A DNA stretch of 64,000 bases from Paramesorhizobium sp049065735 (GCF_049065735.1 NZ_JBAKHD010000004.1:1-64000), one strand, 5' to 3'; positions 27,750-39,830 are shown, numbered from the stretch's first letter. The notes: a model not told the origin generated them from the letters alone. A program made the numbers and translations.

Positions 27750-29282
27750 ATGCACGCGCTTTTGACCCCGCGGGAAATGGCCGAGGCCGACCGGTTGGCA
27801 ATAAACGAAGGCCCGCTTGACGGCTATGGCCTGATGAAAAACGCCGGTGCGGCCATCGCTAGGGCCGTGCTGGAGCGGTTTCCCGCCGCGGGCCGCATCG
27901 CCATACTTTGCGGGCCGGGCAATAATGGCGGGGATGGCTATGTAGCAGCCCGGCTGTTGCGGGAGGCCGGGCTCTCCGTTCGCTGCTTCCGGGGGGCCGC
28001 GCCGCGCGAGGGCAGCGACGCATTCCTCGCCGCGCGGGATTATCTGGGACCGGTGCATGGTTTCGAGGATTTCGGCGTGAGCGATTGCGATCTCGTCATC
28101 GACGCGCTCTATGGCGCCGGACTGTCGCGTCCGGTGGAGGGGATCGAGCGCGTAATGATCGAAAAGGTGAATGAAGCCCGCCTGTCGGTGGTGGCGGTGG
28201 ACCTGCCTAGCGGCGTTTCCGGCGAGAGCGGCGAAGTTCTTGGCGCTGCCCTTCATGCGGTGCTGACGGTCACCTTCTTTCGCAAGAAGCCCGGCCATCT
28301 GTTGCTGCCGGGACGCGAGCACTGCGGCGAGGTGCTGGTCGCCGATATCGGCATCAAGGACGACGTGCTCGAAAAAATCGCGCCGCGCTGCTTCGAGAAC
28401 ACGCCCGATCTTTGGCACGGGGCTTTTCCGAGATTGGCGGAGGACACGCATAAATACCGGCGCGGACATGTGGCCGTGTTTTCCGGCGGCCTGACTGCGG
28501 CGGGCGCCGCGCGGCTCTCGGCGCGGGCTGCGGCTCGAACAGGGGCAGGGGCGGTCACCGTGCTCTCGCCGCCCGACGCGCTTCTTGTGAACGCCGCGCA
28601 TCTGACCAGCATCATGCTGCGCAAAATGGAAGGCGACGCGGCCGACCTCTCTTTCATCCGGGAGCGCAAGGTTGCCACCGCTGTTTTGGGACCCGGTTTC
28701 GGCAATATGGCGGACATTCGGGCCCGTGCGCCAAACTTGCTTGACCAGCGCCAGACGGGCGACGGTTTTCGCGCGCTGGTGCTGGACGCTGACGGGCTGA
28801 CGGCTTTCCAGGACAATCCCGGCCTTCTGTTCCGAGCTTCCAACAGAGAAAACGCCAATGCGCTGGTGCTGACGCCGCATGAAGGCGAGTTCCGCCGCCT
28901 GTTCCCTGACATCGCCGATGACACGGCCTTGTCGAAGCTGGAAAAGGCGCGGGCGGCGGCAAAACGCGCCAATGCGGTGGTGATCTACAAAGGCCCTGAC
29001 ACCGTCATCGCGTCCCCCGATGGTCGCGCGGCGATCAACACCAACGGCACGCCGCTGCTGGCAACCGCGGGATCGGGCGACGTGCTGGCAGGCATGATTG
29101 CCGGCCTCATCGCACAAGCCATGCCCGCTTTTGAGGCGGCCACCGCCGCCGTCTGGCTTCACGCCGCCGCCGCCAGACGCTTCGGCCCGGGTTTGATCGC
29201 GGAGGATTTGCCGGAGATGCTGGGAAACACCCTCCTTCCCCCTTGCGGGGAAGGTGTCTGCGAAGACGGATGGGGGTGGTGA
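27750..29282 (+). CDS. nnrD: Bifunctional NAD(P)H-hydrate epimerase / ADP-dependent dehydratase
   Basis: The 510-residue protein repairs damaged NAD(P)H. The N-terminal YjeF/NnrE epimerase domain (about 1-215) has MKNAG and CGPGNNGGDGYVAARLL; the C-terminal NnrD dehydratase domain (about 225-490) has VLGPGFG, LTPHEGEFRRLFP and the catalytic NTNGTPLLATAGSGDVLAGMI. The family normally ends soon after AEDLPEML. Here the last 18 codons, from NTLLPPCGEG to the stop, come from a palindromic element at 29227-29377. The catalytic parts are intact. It is divergent from glnB. Confidence 0.95.
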   Translation: MHALLTPREMAEADRLAINEGPLDGYGLMKNAGAAIARAVLERFPAAGRIAILCGPGNNGGDGYVAARLLREAGLSVRCFRGAAPREGSDAFLAARDYLGPVHGFEDFGVSDCDLVIDALYGAGLSRPVEGIERVMIEKVNEARLSVVAVDLPSGVSGESGEVLGAALHAVLTVTFFRKKPGHLLLPGREHCGEVLVADIGIKDDVLEKIAPRCFENTPDLWHGAFPRLAEDTHKYRRGHVAVFSGGLTAAGAARLSARAAARTGAGAVTVLSPPDALLVNAAHLTSIMLRKMEGDAADLSFIRERKVATAVLGPGFGNMADIRARAPNLLDQRQTGDGFRALVLDADGLTAFQDNPGLLFRASNRENANALVLTPHEGEFRRLFPDIADDTALSKLEKARAAAKRANAVVIYKGPDTVIASPDGRAAINTNGTPLLATAGSGDVLAGMIAGLIAQAMPAFEAATAAVWLHAAAARRFGPGLIAEDLPEMLGNTLLPPCGEGVCEDGWGW

Positions 29283-29377
29283 CGCTGATGCCTCTACCTC
29301 CAGCAAAAGCGCAAATGTCCCCATCCCCATCCGCCCGCTAAAGCGGGCACCTTCCCCGCAAGGGGGAAGGAGGGTGT
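29227..29377. repeat. 151-bp MITE-like palindromic element, copy A
   Basis: Terminal inverted repeats of 30 bases match perfectly (29227-29256 and 29348-29377), with core CTTCCCCCTTGCGGGGAAGG, itself a hairpin. Near the centre CGGATGGGGGTGG and CCCCATCCCCATCCG form another inverted pair. The left half is translated as the last 18 residues of NnrD. No transposase is encoded; it would need to be moved in trans. Similar organisation occurs at 40497-40675 and 42984-43149. Confidence 0.9.
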
Positions 29378-29481
29378 GAGACCGCCAGCCTCGCCATTAA
29401 AATTAAATACGTCATTCCTTATAAAATCAGCCACTTACGTAAATTCCCAGAATCAATCCGGCAGCAACCTCACGTGTAACC

Positions 29482-30294
29482 TCATCCTTTTCCCTCAACC
29501 CGCTCCATGAACGCCCGTGCCGCATTAGGCGCTCTTACCTTCCCTTCATGGATGAAGTAGACGAACACATCGCGCGGCGCGGCGGGGATTTTGTTGTCCG
29601 GATCGGCATAGGCCAAATCGTCAGGCGCGCCGCCCTTCGCCCAGAGTTCCGCGCGCTCCACCCATCGGTCGAGTGCCGCGGGCGAATAGGCGGTGGGGAT
29701 ATTGTCATCCCCCTTCTGCAACCGGGCATAGACAAAATCGGCGGTGACGTCAGCGATTTCAGGATAGTCAAAATGCTCGGCACAGGTGATCGCCACATTG
29801 TATTTGCGGGCGAGCGCCACGAATTCCGGGACCACGAAGGAAGGATGGCGAACCTCCACCGTATGGCGCAGCTTCAGCCCATCCTGCTTTTCCGGCAGAA
29901 GCTTGAGAAACGCCTCGAAATCCTCCGGATCGAATTTCTTCGTCGGCGCGAACTGCCAGAGGATAGGCCCCAGATGCGACCCAAGCTCCGTGATCCCTTG
30001 CGTCAGAAACTTCTCCATCGACTCGCCCGCTTCCGCCAGAACTTTGCGGTTGGTGACGAAGCGATTGCCTTTCAGCGAAAAGACGAAACCTTCCGGCACC
30101 TCGCTTGCCCATTTGGCGAAGGTCTCCGGCTTCTGTGAACCGTAATAGGTGCCGTTGATCTCGATGGTGGCAAGCTGCCGGCTGGCATATTCGAGTTGCT
30201 TTTTCTTCGGCAGATCGTCCGGATAGAACGTCCCCTCCCACGGCTCAAAGGTCCACCCGCCGATGCCTGCCCGTATGGTGCCTGCGTTCGCCAT
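29482..30294 (-). CDS. DUF72 (YecE-like) protein
   Basis: A 270-residue DUF72 protein, a TIM-barrel family with unknown biochemical role. Recognisable parts are RAGIGGWTFEPWEGTFYPDDLPKKKQLEYASRQLATIEINGTYYG at the N-terminus, FVFSLKGNRFVTNRK, PILWQFAPTKKFD and, near the end, DVFVYFIHEGKVRAPNAA. The bases between nnrD and its end (29378-29481) carry an AT-rich stretch and nothing clear. It lies three bases after uvrA on the same strand and may be co-transcribed with it, putting it under LexA control by read-through. Confidence 0.9.
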   Translation of the reverse strand: MANAGTIRAGIGGWTFEPWEGTFYPDDLPKKKQLEYASRQLATIEINGTYYGSQKPETFAKWASEVPEGFVFSLKGNRFVTNRKVLAEAGESMEKFLTQGITELGSHLGPILWQFAPTKKFDPEDFEAFLKLLPEKQDGLKLRHTVEVRHPSFVVPEFVALARKYNVAITCAEHFDYPEIADVTADFVYARLQKGDDNIPTAYSPAALDRWVERAELWAKGGAPDDLAYADPDNKIPAAPRDVFVYFIHEGKVRAPNAARAFMERVEGKG

Positions 30295-30297
30295 GGT

Positions 30298-33222
30298 TCA
30301 CTCCGCCGCTTCCGCCTTGCGCTTCGGCCGCCGCTCCAGCAGTTCTTTCAGGAACTGTCCGGTATAGGACCGTGTCTCCTTCACAATATCCTCTGGCCTT
30401 CCCACCGCGACGATCTCGCCGCCGCCATCGCCCCCCTCGGGGCCGAGGTCGATCACCCAGTCGGCGGTCTTGATCACTTCCAGATTGTGCTCGATCACCA
30501 CCACCGTGTTGCCCTGGTTGACCAGCTCATGCAGCATTTCCAAGAGCTTCGCCACGTCGTGGAAGTGGAGTCCGGTGGTCGGCTCGTCGAGGATATAGAG
30601 CGTGCGGCCCGTCGAGCGTTTCGACAATTCCTTGGCGAGCTTGACGCGCTGCGCCTCGCCGCCAGACAGCGTCGTTGCCTGCTGGCCCACCTTGATATAG
30701 CCGAGGCCCACATCGAGCAGCGCCTGCAGCTTGTCCCGCACGGCGGGAACGGCGGAGAAGAACTCGACGCCTTCCTCCACCGTCATGTCGAGCACATCGG
30801 CGATGGATTTGCCCTTGAAGGTCACTTCCAGCGTCTCGCGATTGTAGCGCTTGCCGTGGCAGACATCGCAGGTCACATAGACGTCAGGCAGGAAATGCAT
30901 CTCGATCTTGATGACGCCATCGCCCTGGCAGGCCTCGCAGCGCCCGCCCTTGACGTTGAAGGAGAAGCGCCCCGGCTGATAGCCGCGCGCCTTCGCCTCC
31001 GGCAGCCCCGCGAACCAGTCGCGGATGGGCGTGAAGGCGCCGGTATAGGTAGCCGGGTTGGAGCGCGGCGTGCGCCCGATAGGCGACTGGTCGATATCTA
31101 TGACCTTGTCGAGATGTTCCAGCCCGTCGATGCGGTCATGCTCCGCCGGATGCTCGCGCGAGCCCATGATGCGCCGCGAAGCCGCCTTGAACAGCGTCTC
31201 GATGAGGAAGGTGGACTTGCCGCCGCCCGAAACACCGGTGACTGCGGTGAATGTGCCGAGCGGGATTTCGGCGGAAACATTCTTCAGATTATTGCCGCGC
31301 GCGCCGACGACCTTGATGCGCTTCGCCTTGGAGATCGGACGCCGCTCCGAGGGAACCGCCACCTCGCGCGCGCCGGAGAGATACTGCCCGGTGAGCGATT
31401 TCGAATTCGCCATCACCTCTTCGGGCGTGCCCTCGGCAATGATCTGCCCGCCATGGACGCCGGCGGCAGGGCCGATATCGACCACATAGTCGGCGGTCAG
31501 GATCGCATCCTCGTCATGCTCCACGACGATGACCGTGTTGCCGAGGTCGCGCAAATGCCGGAGCGTGTCGAGCAGCCGGGCATTGTCGCGCTGGTGCAAT
31601 CCAATGGACGGTTCGTCCAGCACATAGAGCACGCCGGTCAGTCCCGAGCCGATCTGCGAGGCCAGCCGGATGCGCTGGCTCTCGCCGCCCGAAAGCGTGC
31701 CGGAATTGCGCGACAGCGTCAGATAATCGAGGCCGACATCGTTGAGAAAGCGCAGCCGCTCACGGATTTCCTTCAAGATGCGCGCCGCGATCTCATGCTG
31801 CTTCTCGTTGAAGGTCTTGTCGATATCGCGGAACCAGGCATCCGCCTTGCGGATCGACATCTCGGTCACCGCGCCGATATGCAGCCCGCCGATCTTCACC
31901 GCCAGCGCCTCGGGCTTCAGGCGATAGCCATTGCAGGCGGGGCAGGGGGAGGAGGCCATATAGCGCTCGATCTCTTCGCGCGACCAGGCCGAATCCGTCT
32001 CCTTCCAGCGCCGCTCCAGATTGGGAATCACGCCCTCGAAAGTCTTGGTCGTCTTGTAGGAGCGCAACCCGTCATCATAGGCGAAGGTGATTTCCCGGCT
32101 GCCTGTACCGTAAAGAATGGCCTTCTGTGCCTCTTCCGAAAGATCGCGCCAGCGGGCGCCCAGTTTGAAGCCATAGGCCGCGCCCAGCGCCTCCAGCGTC
32201 TGGTTGTAATAGGGAGAGGACGACTTGGCCCATGGCGCAATCGCGCCGTTCTTCACGACCGCGTTTTCATCGGGAACGATCAGGTTCGGGTCGATGGCCT
32301 GCTGCGAGCCGAGCCCGTCGCAGGTCGGGCAGGCGCCGAACGGATTGTTGAACGAGAACAGCCGCGGCTCGATCTCGGGAATTGTGAACCCCGAAACCGG
32401 ACAGGCGAATTTCTCCGAGAACAGGATGCGCTCATGCGTCTCATTGGCGGATTTATTGGCAGAGCCGCCTTCGGCGGTTTCTTCCGGGGGGAGGGGCTTG
32501 TCCGCGAATTCGGCAATGGCGAGGCCATCCGCCAGCTTCAGGCAGGTCTCGAGGCTATCCGCCAGGCGCGAGGCGAGATCGTCCCGCACCACCACGCGGT
32601 CCACCACCACATCGATGTCGTGCTTATATTTCTTGTCCAGCGCCGGAACGTCGGCAATCTCATAGAAGGTGCCGTCCACCTTGACGCGCTGGAAGCCCTT
32701 CTTCTGCAGCTCCGCCAGCTCTTTCTTATACTCGCCCTTGCGCCCGCGCACGATCGGCGCGGTGATATAGAGCCGCGTGCCTTCCGGGAGCGCCATCACC
32801 CGGTCGACCATCTGGCTCACCGTCTGGCTTTCGATCGGCAGGCCGGTGGCGGGTGAATAGGGCACGCCCACACGCGCGAAGAGCAGGCGCATATAGTCGT
32901 AGATCTCGGTGACGGTGCCGACCGTTGAGCGCGGATTGCGGCTCGTCGTCTTCTGCTCGATGGAGATGGCGGGCGAAAGCCCGTCGATCTGGTCGACATC
33001 GGGCTTCTGCATCATTTCAAGGAACTGGCGCGCATAGGCCGAAAGGCTCTCGACATAGCGCCGCTGTCCCTCGGCATAGATCGTGTCGAAGGCGAGCGAG
33101 GACTTGCCGGAACCCGACAGGCCGGTCATGACGATGAGCTTGTCGCGCGGCAGGTCGAGATCGACATTCTTCAGGTTATGCTCGCGCGCGCCGCGTATGG
33201 AGATGAATTTCTGATCGCTCAT
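30298..33222 (-). CDS. uvrA: Excinuclease ABC subunit A
   Basis: A 974-residue UvrA, the damage-sensing ATPase of nucleotide excision repair. From the start [23 protein letters not shown], the first Walker A is GLSGSGKSS, the second is GVSGGGKST, signatures are [19 protein letters not shown] and [15 protein letters not shown], and the second zinc site is CEACQGDG ... CDVCHG. The first zinc site reads CPVSG ... CPTC, so one of the usual four cysteines is a serine. The ATG at 33222 is the family start; a longer frame up to 33258 adds 12 residues. A LexA box lies 58 bases upstream. Confidence 0.97.
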   Translation of the reverse strand: MSDQKFISIRGAREHNLKNVDLDLPRDKLIVMTGLSGSGKSSLAFDTIYAEGQRRYVESLSAYARQFLEMMQKPDVDQIDGLSPAISIEQKTTSRNPRSTVGTVTEIYDYMRLLFARVGVPYSPATGLPIESQTVSQMVDRVMALPEGTRLYITAPIVRGRKGEYKKELAELQKKGFQRVKVDGTFYEIADVPALDKKYKHDIDVVVDRVVVRDDLASRLADSLETCLKLADGLAIAEFADKPLPPEETAEGGSANKSANETHERILFSEKFACPVSGFTIPEIEPRLFSFNNPFGACPTCDGLGSQQAIDPNLIVPDENAVVKNGAIAPWAKSSSPYYNQTLEALGAAYGFKLGARWRDLSEEAQKAILYGTGSREITFAYDDGLRSYKTTKTFEGVIPNLERRWKETDSAWSREEIERYMASSPCPACNGYRLKPEALAVKIGGLHIGAVTEMSIRKADAWFRDIDKTFNEKQHEIAARILKEIRERLRFLNDVGLDYLTLSRNSGTLSGGESQRIRLASQIGSGLTGVLYVLDEPSIGLHQRDNARLLDTLRHLRDLGNTVIVVEHDEDAILTADYVVDIGPAAGVHGGQIIAEGTPEEVMANSKSLTGQYLSGAREVAVPSERRPISKAKRIKVVGARGNNLKNVSAEIPLGTFTAVTGVSGGGKSTFLIETLFKAASRRIMGSREHPAEHDRIDGLEHLDKVIDIDQSPIGRTPRSNPATYTGAFTPIRDWFAGLPEAKARGYQPGRFSFNVKGGRCEACQGDGVIKIEMHFLPDVYVTCDVCHGKRYNRETLEVTFKGKSIADVLDMTVEEGVEFFSAVPAVRDKLQALLDVGLGYIKVGQQATTLSGGEAQRVKLAKELSKRSTGRTLYILDEPTTGLHFHDVAKLLEMLHELVNQGNTVVVIEHNLEVIKTADWVIDLGPEGGDGGGEIVAVGRPEDIVKETRSYTGQFLKELLERRPKRKAEAAE

Positions 33223-33279
33223 TCGCGCCCCTGCCATCCTGTCTTCGCGAAAGTTCAAGAGATGCCGTTCTTATCACTG

Positions 33280-33294
33280 GAACAAACATCGAAC
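33280..33294 (-). promoter_or_regulatory. LexA (SOS) box of uvrA
   Basis: The sequence GAACAAACATCGAAC is, on the - strand, GTTC-N7-GTTC, the direct-repeat LexA site established for alphaproteobacteria. It is 58 bases upstream of the uvrA start codon, where it would cover the promoter. The whole-site resemblance to the second box 470 bases away (13 of 15 bases identical) supports both. Confidence 0.9.
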
Positions 33295-33493
33295 AACCGA
33301 CTCCTGACATAAGCCACGCAAATTGTGATGACAAGATCGTTGACGAATGCTCCTGACAGGCACACATTCAATGGTGATCGAAGGCGCGGAATGATGGCCG
33401 GATGGACGAGCGGTCATCGCGCAATTCCGCCTTCGGTCGGGACGGGAATTGACAGGAGGAATGAGGCATGAGTCCACCTGATAATTCATCCAA

Positions 33494-33527
33494 GGCTTAA
33501 GCCACCTATAGGTGACACGCTTAAGCC
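33494..33527. repeat. Nested palindrome in the uvrA-ssb gap
   Basis: Outer arms GGCTTAAGC (33494-33502) and GCTTAAGCC (33519-33527) are a perfect 9-base pair and enclose CACCTATAGGTG (33503-33514), a perfect 12-base palindrome. There is no T run, so it is not a clear terminator. It could be a protein-binding site or a relic of a mobile element. Confidence 0.7.
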
Positions 33528-33763
33528 GGCTACTGAAAATTTGGACGATTGATAAGGGAAACGGATGTTTCCTTGAGAACTTGCCGGTGAATCACTACCG
33601 GCAAAGAGGGTGATCCCCAATCCGGCCCCGCGCGCCAGGAACATAAGAGCGGCGGGGCCAATCACATGAGTGAATAGCAAAATAGTGAATTGTGAATGGT
33701 GGGCTTGGGTTACTCTCTTCACCATTTACCAACTTCCCCTTGCATTTGGCGCAAAAATCTATA

Positions 33764-33778
33764 GAACAAACATAGAAC
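33764..33778 (-). promoter_or_regulatory. LexA (SOS) box of ssb
   Basis: GAACAAACATAGAAC reads GTTC-N7-GTTC on the - strand and lies 102 bases upstream of the ssb start codon. Together with the uvrA box it shows that both sides of this divergent region are under SOS control. The site is a direct repeat, so its orientation relative to ssb need not match that for uvrA. Confidence 0.87.
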
Positions 33779-33879
33779 AATAACTCTGTGGATAGTCAGG
33801 GGCGAATTGCCATACGGATGCGCGCCCTGCGCCTCGCTCCTGTATGGTGCGGGGAAACACAAAAGTTGGAGTGGGTTTT

Positions 33880-34392
33880 ATGGCAGGTAGCGTCAACAAG
33901 GTCATCCTCGTCGGCAATCTCGGAGCGGATCCGGAAATCCGGCGCCTGAATTCCGGTGATATGGTGGCCAATCTGCGCATCGCGACGTCCGAGACCTGGC
34001 GCGACAAGCAGTCGGGCGAGCGCAAGGAGAAGACCGAGTGGCACAGCGTCGTGATCTTCAATGACAATCTCGCCAAGGTGGCTGAGCAATATCTGAAGAA
34101 GGGCGCGAAGGTTTATATCGAGGGCTCGCTGCAGACCCGCAAATGGCAGGACCAGACCGGCAATGACCGCTACACGACAGAAGTGGTGCTCCAGAAATTC
34201 CGCGGCGAGCTGCAGATGCTCGATTCCCGCGGGGAGGGTGCCGGCAGCGGCGGCGGACGCTTCGAAGGCGGCCGCGGTGGCCAGATGAACGATTATTCCG
34301 ACCAGGGCGGCTCCGATTTCGGCCGCTCCAGCCCATCGCAGGGCGGCGGTGGCGGCTTCTCGCGCGATCTGGACGATGAGATTCCGTTCTAA
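33880..34392 (+). CDS. ssb: Single-stranded DNA-binding protein
   Basis: The 170-residue SSB has the N-terminal OB-fold (about 1-110: [38 protein letters not shown], then [39 protein letters not shown]), a Gly-rich linker and the acidic tip DDEIPF that recruits repair and replication proteins. ATG 33880 (MAGS) is the family start; an upstream in-frame ATG at 33844 adds 12 residues with no family match. Confidence 0.97.
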   Translation: MAGSVNKVILVGNLGADPEIRRLNSGDMVANLRIATSETWRDKQSGERKEKTEWHSVVIFNDNLAKVAEQYLKKGAKVYIEGSLQTRKWQDQTGNDRYTTEVVLQKFRGELQMLDSRGEGAGSGGGRFEGGRGGQMNDYSDQGGSDFGRSSPSQGGGGGFSRDLDDEIPF

Positions 34393-34418
34393 GCGGGAGA
34401 CGATTCAAGCACCCCTAT

Positions 34419-34454
34419 GATGCCAGCCATCCCAGATTGGAATTGGCTGGCATC
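34419..34454 (+). terminator. Hairpin downstream of ssb
   Basis: An 11-pair stem GATGCCAGCCA / TGGCTGGCATC with a 14-base loop lies 27 bases after the ssb stop. It lacks a T tract, so it may be Rho-assisted or only stabilise the mRNA end. The rest of the 236-base gap to marC shows nothing clear. Confidence 0.5.
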
Positions 34455-34628
34455 GCCTGATTTACCGAGTGTGCGCTATTTGGCGAATGCCGAAGCGCAT
34501 TTGCTATTAGCCAGCGGCTATGCCCAATATTTCGGTGGCGGTGACCATAGCTCCGGCGCATGATTTGGCTGGAGATGACTTATTGTCATCTCGTCCCGCT
34601 CCAGTGGCCATTGATCGCATCGTCCGCA

Positions 34629-35255
34629 TCACCCCACCACCAGCGCCTTCACCCCATCCGCCACGAACTGCACCGCCAGCGCGGCGAGGATGACGCCGAG
34701 GAGCCTTGTCAGGATCGACCGGCCCGTCTCGCCTAGAAAACGGTCGATCCGTTCACCGAGCAGAAGCACCAGATATGTGGTCAGGATACAGACCAGGAGG
34801 ATCAGCACCAGCACCAGCCGCGGCCCCGTCTCGGGAAACGAGCCGCCGAGCAGGATCGTCGCCGAAATCGCACCGGGTCCCGCGATGAGCGGGATCGCCA
34901 GCGGGAAGGCCGCGATGTTGCGGATGTGATCCTTGGTGATAGCCACCTCGGCGCTCTTTTCCTTCCGCTCCTGCCGCCGCTCGAAGATCATGTCGAAGGC
35001 GATCCAGAAGAGGAGCAGCCCGCCAGCAACGCGGAACGCGCCGATGGTGATCCCGAACACGCCCAATATCTGTGCCCCGGCAACAGCAAAGAGCGCCAGC
35101 ACGCAGAATGAGATGATGCTTGCCCGCAGCGCCACCTGTCCCCGCGCCTTGCGGTCCATGCCTGTCGTGAGTGCCAGAAACAGCGGCGCCAGCCCCGGTG
35201 GGTCGATGGTCACCAGCAGCGTGACGAAGGCACTCAGGATTGTGTCGTAGACCAT
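34629..35255 (-). CDS. MarC-family inner-membrane protein
   Basis: A 208-residue protein of the MarC/YchE family (UPF0056) with six hydrophobic spans. Motifs include TLLVTIDPPGLAPLFLALT in the first span, RVAGGLLLFWIAFDMI, and IPLIAGPGAISATIL. The start at 35255 (MVYDTILSAFVTLL) with GGAAAG upstream is preferred; a longer frame to 35330 begins with a repetitive sequence without family match. The family was linked to multiple antibiotic resistance by name only; its true role is unknown, possibly in solute movement. It is divergent from gyrA. Confidence 0.9.
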   Translation of the reverse strand: MVYDTILSAFVTLLVTIDPPGLAPLFLALTTGMDRKARGQVALRASIISFCVLALFAVAGAQILGVFGITIGAFRVAGGLLLFWIAFDMIFERRQERKEKSAEVAITKDHIRNIAAFPLAIPLIAGPGAISATILLGGSFPETGPRLVLVLILLVCILTTYLVLLLGERIDRFLGETGRSILTRLLGVILAALAVQFVADGVKALVVG

Positions 35256-35541
35256 CGGATGCTTTCCGTTGAAAGGGAATTGGGGTGTAAGGGAATAGGT
35301 GAGCAGGGAGTATGTTTGCGAATAAAACATACTTTCTTGTTTCCCTGTTGCCTTGCTCCTTCAAGACGAGGCCAATCATGGCCCGAATGTGGCGTATGAT
35401 TCGCCCATCTTTGTATGCCCGTTTCTATCGCATTGAAATATAAGGCCAATTATCCCCTATGAAAAGGCCTGTTTATTGGTGTTTCTTCCGCGTTTCCGCT
35501 ATAAGGGCTGGATCGATTCTCGCATGAAAGACCTTTGAACA

Positions 35542-38307
<2,766 letters not shown>

Positions 38308-38313
38308 GAAACA

Positions 38314-38353
38314 AGAAAGGCGGCGCTTGGGAGAGCGCCGCCTTTCTTTCTTT
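38314..38353 (+). terminator. gyrA terminator
   Basis: A 14-pair stem AGAAAGGCGGCGCT / AGCGCCGCCTTTCT with a six-base loop begins seven bases after the gyrA stop and is followed by T-rich sequence. The right-hand T run and left-hand A run would also stop the small gene on the - strand. Confidence 0.92.
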
Positions 38354-38375
38354 GGCTGGAGGGCCAGGTAAACTG

Positions 38376-38525
38376 TTATTTGTGCCGCGGCATGCGGCGA
38401 ACGGTGCGAATATCGAAGACCGGCTCCGCGATCTTCTGCCGCGCGGCGTTCTCCTCGAGCAGCAGGATGATTGCCGCAACCGTCATCGAGATCATCATGG
38501 ACAGCGAGAGCAGAAATATCAGCAT
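38376..38525 (-). CDS. Small single-span membrane protein, 49 residues
   Basis: A 49-codon frame on the - strand, convergent with gyrA, starts at the ATG whose complement ends at 38525, with AAAGGAAAG ahead of it. The product begins MLIFLLSLSMMISMTVAAIILLLEE, a single strong hydrophobic segment at about residues 2-23, and ends in a basic tail (RQKIAEPVFDIRTVRRMPRHK), the arrangement of a single-span inner-membrane protein with a cytoplasmic C-terminus. It shares the terminator with gyrA. No family is recognised. Confidence 0.65.
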   Translation of the reverse strand: MLIFLLSLSMMISMTVAAIILLLEENAARQKIAEPVFDIRTVRRMPRHK

Positions 38526-38726
38526 CGGACTTTCCTTTCGCAACCATTACGCTTTAACACGAAAAAAGTTGCATAATCGTTGTCTGATATTGTCAAAAGC
38601 GATCTGAATTGCGCGTGAAGTGCCGGTTCATCTTCAATTCATAATTTGTTGAGGGCCGTTTCTTTTTGTAAGAGAGGCATGGATCGAGACATTGAATCCC
38701 GTTCCCAAACGCGTTACGCCAGTCTC

Positions 38727-39221
38727 ATGACCATCGCTATCTATGCCGGATCTTTCGATCCCGTGACCAACGGCCATCTCGACATCCTCAAGGGCGCGCT
38801 GCGCCTTGCGGATGAGGTCGTCATGGCCATCGGCATCCATCCGGGCAAGAAGCCGCTCTTCTCCTTCGAGGAGCGCGAGAAACTCATCGGCGAGGCGGCC
38901 AAGGCCATGTTCGGCGTGGACGCCAGGCGCATTCGCGTGGTTTCGTTCGATGGGCTTGTTATCGACGCGGCCAAAAAACATGGCGCTACGCTGATGGTGC
39001 GTGGCCTGCGCGACGGCACGGATTTCGATTATGAAATGCAGATGGCCGGCATGAACGGCGCGATGGCGCCCGATATTCAGACCATCTTCCTTCCTGCAAG
39101 CCCGCAATCGCGCGCCATTACCGGCACTCTTGTGCGCCAGATCGCCTCAATGGGGGGCAATATCCGCCCCTTCGTGCCCGCTGCCGTCGGGCAGGCGCTT
39201 AAATCCAAGTTCAAATCCTGA
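38727..39221 (+). CDS. coaD: Phosphopantetheine adenylyltransferase
   Basis: The 164-residue enzyme makes dephospho-CoA from phosphopantetheine and [23 protein letters not shown] contains the nucleotidyltransferase motif (T/HxGH as TNGH at 14-17), and the second signature is near the end ([19 protein letters not shown], with LVRGLRD-like [20 protein letters not shown] before it). ATG 38727 is the family start; upstream frame from 38646 is not conserved sequence. The gene leads the coaD-ppi run. Confidence 0.96.
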   Translation: MTIAIYAGSFDPVTNGHLDILKGALRLADEVVMAIGIHPGKKPLFSFEEREKLIGEAAKAMFGVDARRIRVVSFDGLVIDAAKKHGATLMVRGLRDGTDFDYEMQMAGMNGAMAPDIQTIFLPASPQSRAITGTLVRQIASMGGNIRPFVPAAVGQALKSKFKS

Positions 39222-39236
39222 ATGGAGAAGACTTCC

Positions 39237-39830
39237 ATGAAACTGTTCCGTTTGAGCATGGCCGCTATCGCCATGGTCGCGTTCACGCTGGTGGCGTCCC
39301 TGTCCGCCCGCGCTGCCGACCCGGAAAACACGCTGGTCCTCACCCTGAAATATGGGGACGTGGTGATCGCGCTGCGCCCGGACCTCGCGCCCAAGCATGT
39401 CGCGCAGATCAAGAAGCTGGTGCGTGAAGGCGCCTATGATCACGTCGCCTTCCACCGTGTCATCCCAGGCTTCATGGCGCAGACCGGCGATGTCGAATTC
39501 GGCAATTCCAAGAAGGGCTTCGACGCCGCGCGCGTCGGCACCGGCGGCTCGAAGCTGCCCGATCTGCCGGCCGAGTTCTCCAAAGAGCCCTTCGTGCGCG
39601 GCACGGTCGGCATGGCCCGTTCGGCCAATCCGAATTCCGCCAATTCGCAATTCTTCATCATGTATGGTGACGGCTCGTTCCTCAACGGCCAATACACCGT
39701 GATAGGCAATGTCGTCAGCGGCATGGACGCCGTAGATAAGATCAAGAAGGGCGACGAAGCCAATAATGGCGCGGTCAAGGACCCCGACGAGATCATCAAG
39801 GCCGTCATCCAGGCCGATGTGAAGAAGTAA
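39237..39830 (+). CDS. Periplasmic peptidyl-prolyl cis-trans isomerase (cyclophilin)
   Basis: A 197-residue cyclophilin with a signal peptide at about 1-25 (MKLFRLSMAAIAMVAFTLVASLSARAAD). The catalytic fold has VAFHRVIPGFMAQTGDVEFG and NSANSQFFIMYGDGSFLNGQYTVIGNV. It speeds proline isomerisation in envelope proteins. GGAGAAG between 39223 and 39232 is the ribosome binding site for ATG 39237, so the ATG at 39222 is not used. It follows coaD by 15 bases and precedes a cytoplasmic paralogue. Confidence 0.93.
   Translation: MKLFRLSMAAIAMVAFTLVASLSARAADPENTLVLTLKYGDVVIALRPDLAPKHVAQIKKLVREGAYDHVAFHRVIPGFMAQTGDVEFGNSKKGFDAARVGTGGSKLPDLPAEFSKEPFVRGTVGMARSANPNSANSQFFIMYGDGSFLNGQYTVIGNVVSGMDAVDKIKKGDEANNGAVKDPDEIIKAVIQADVKK

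Larger units (their letters stand above)
33223..33879. other. Divergent uvrA-ssb control region
   Basis: These 657 bases carry no convincing gene; short frames at 33274-33489 and 33486-33725 on the - strand lack ribosome binding sites and family character. The region is notably AT-richer than its surroundings. It holds two LexA boxes (33280-33294 facing uvrA, 33764-33778 facing ssb) and a nested palindrome at 33494-33527. The length is large for a simple divergent promoter, so a small RNA or a decayed gene in the middle cannot be excluded. Confidence 0.6.

Noticed and set aside
30196..32856. A long + strand open frame of 886 codons opposite uvrA
   Set aside because: It is the antisense shadow of uvrA in GC-rich DNA, with no family character and no ribosome binding site. 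Similar shadows lie opposite gyrA (35761-38547), glnA (25639-27336), the RND pump (46257-48167) and ndvA (20426-21751).
33274..33725. Two short - strand frames in the uvrA-ssb gap
   Set aside because: No ribosome binding site, odd composition and no family match; one starts at the LexA box region.
38646..38726. A longer CoaD start at 38646
   Set aside because: The additional 27 residues ([11 protein letters not shown] and on) have no family counterpart and the usual [12 protein letters not shown] begins at 38727.
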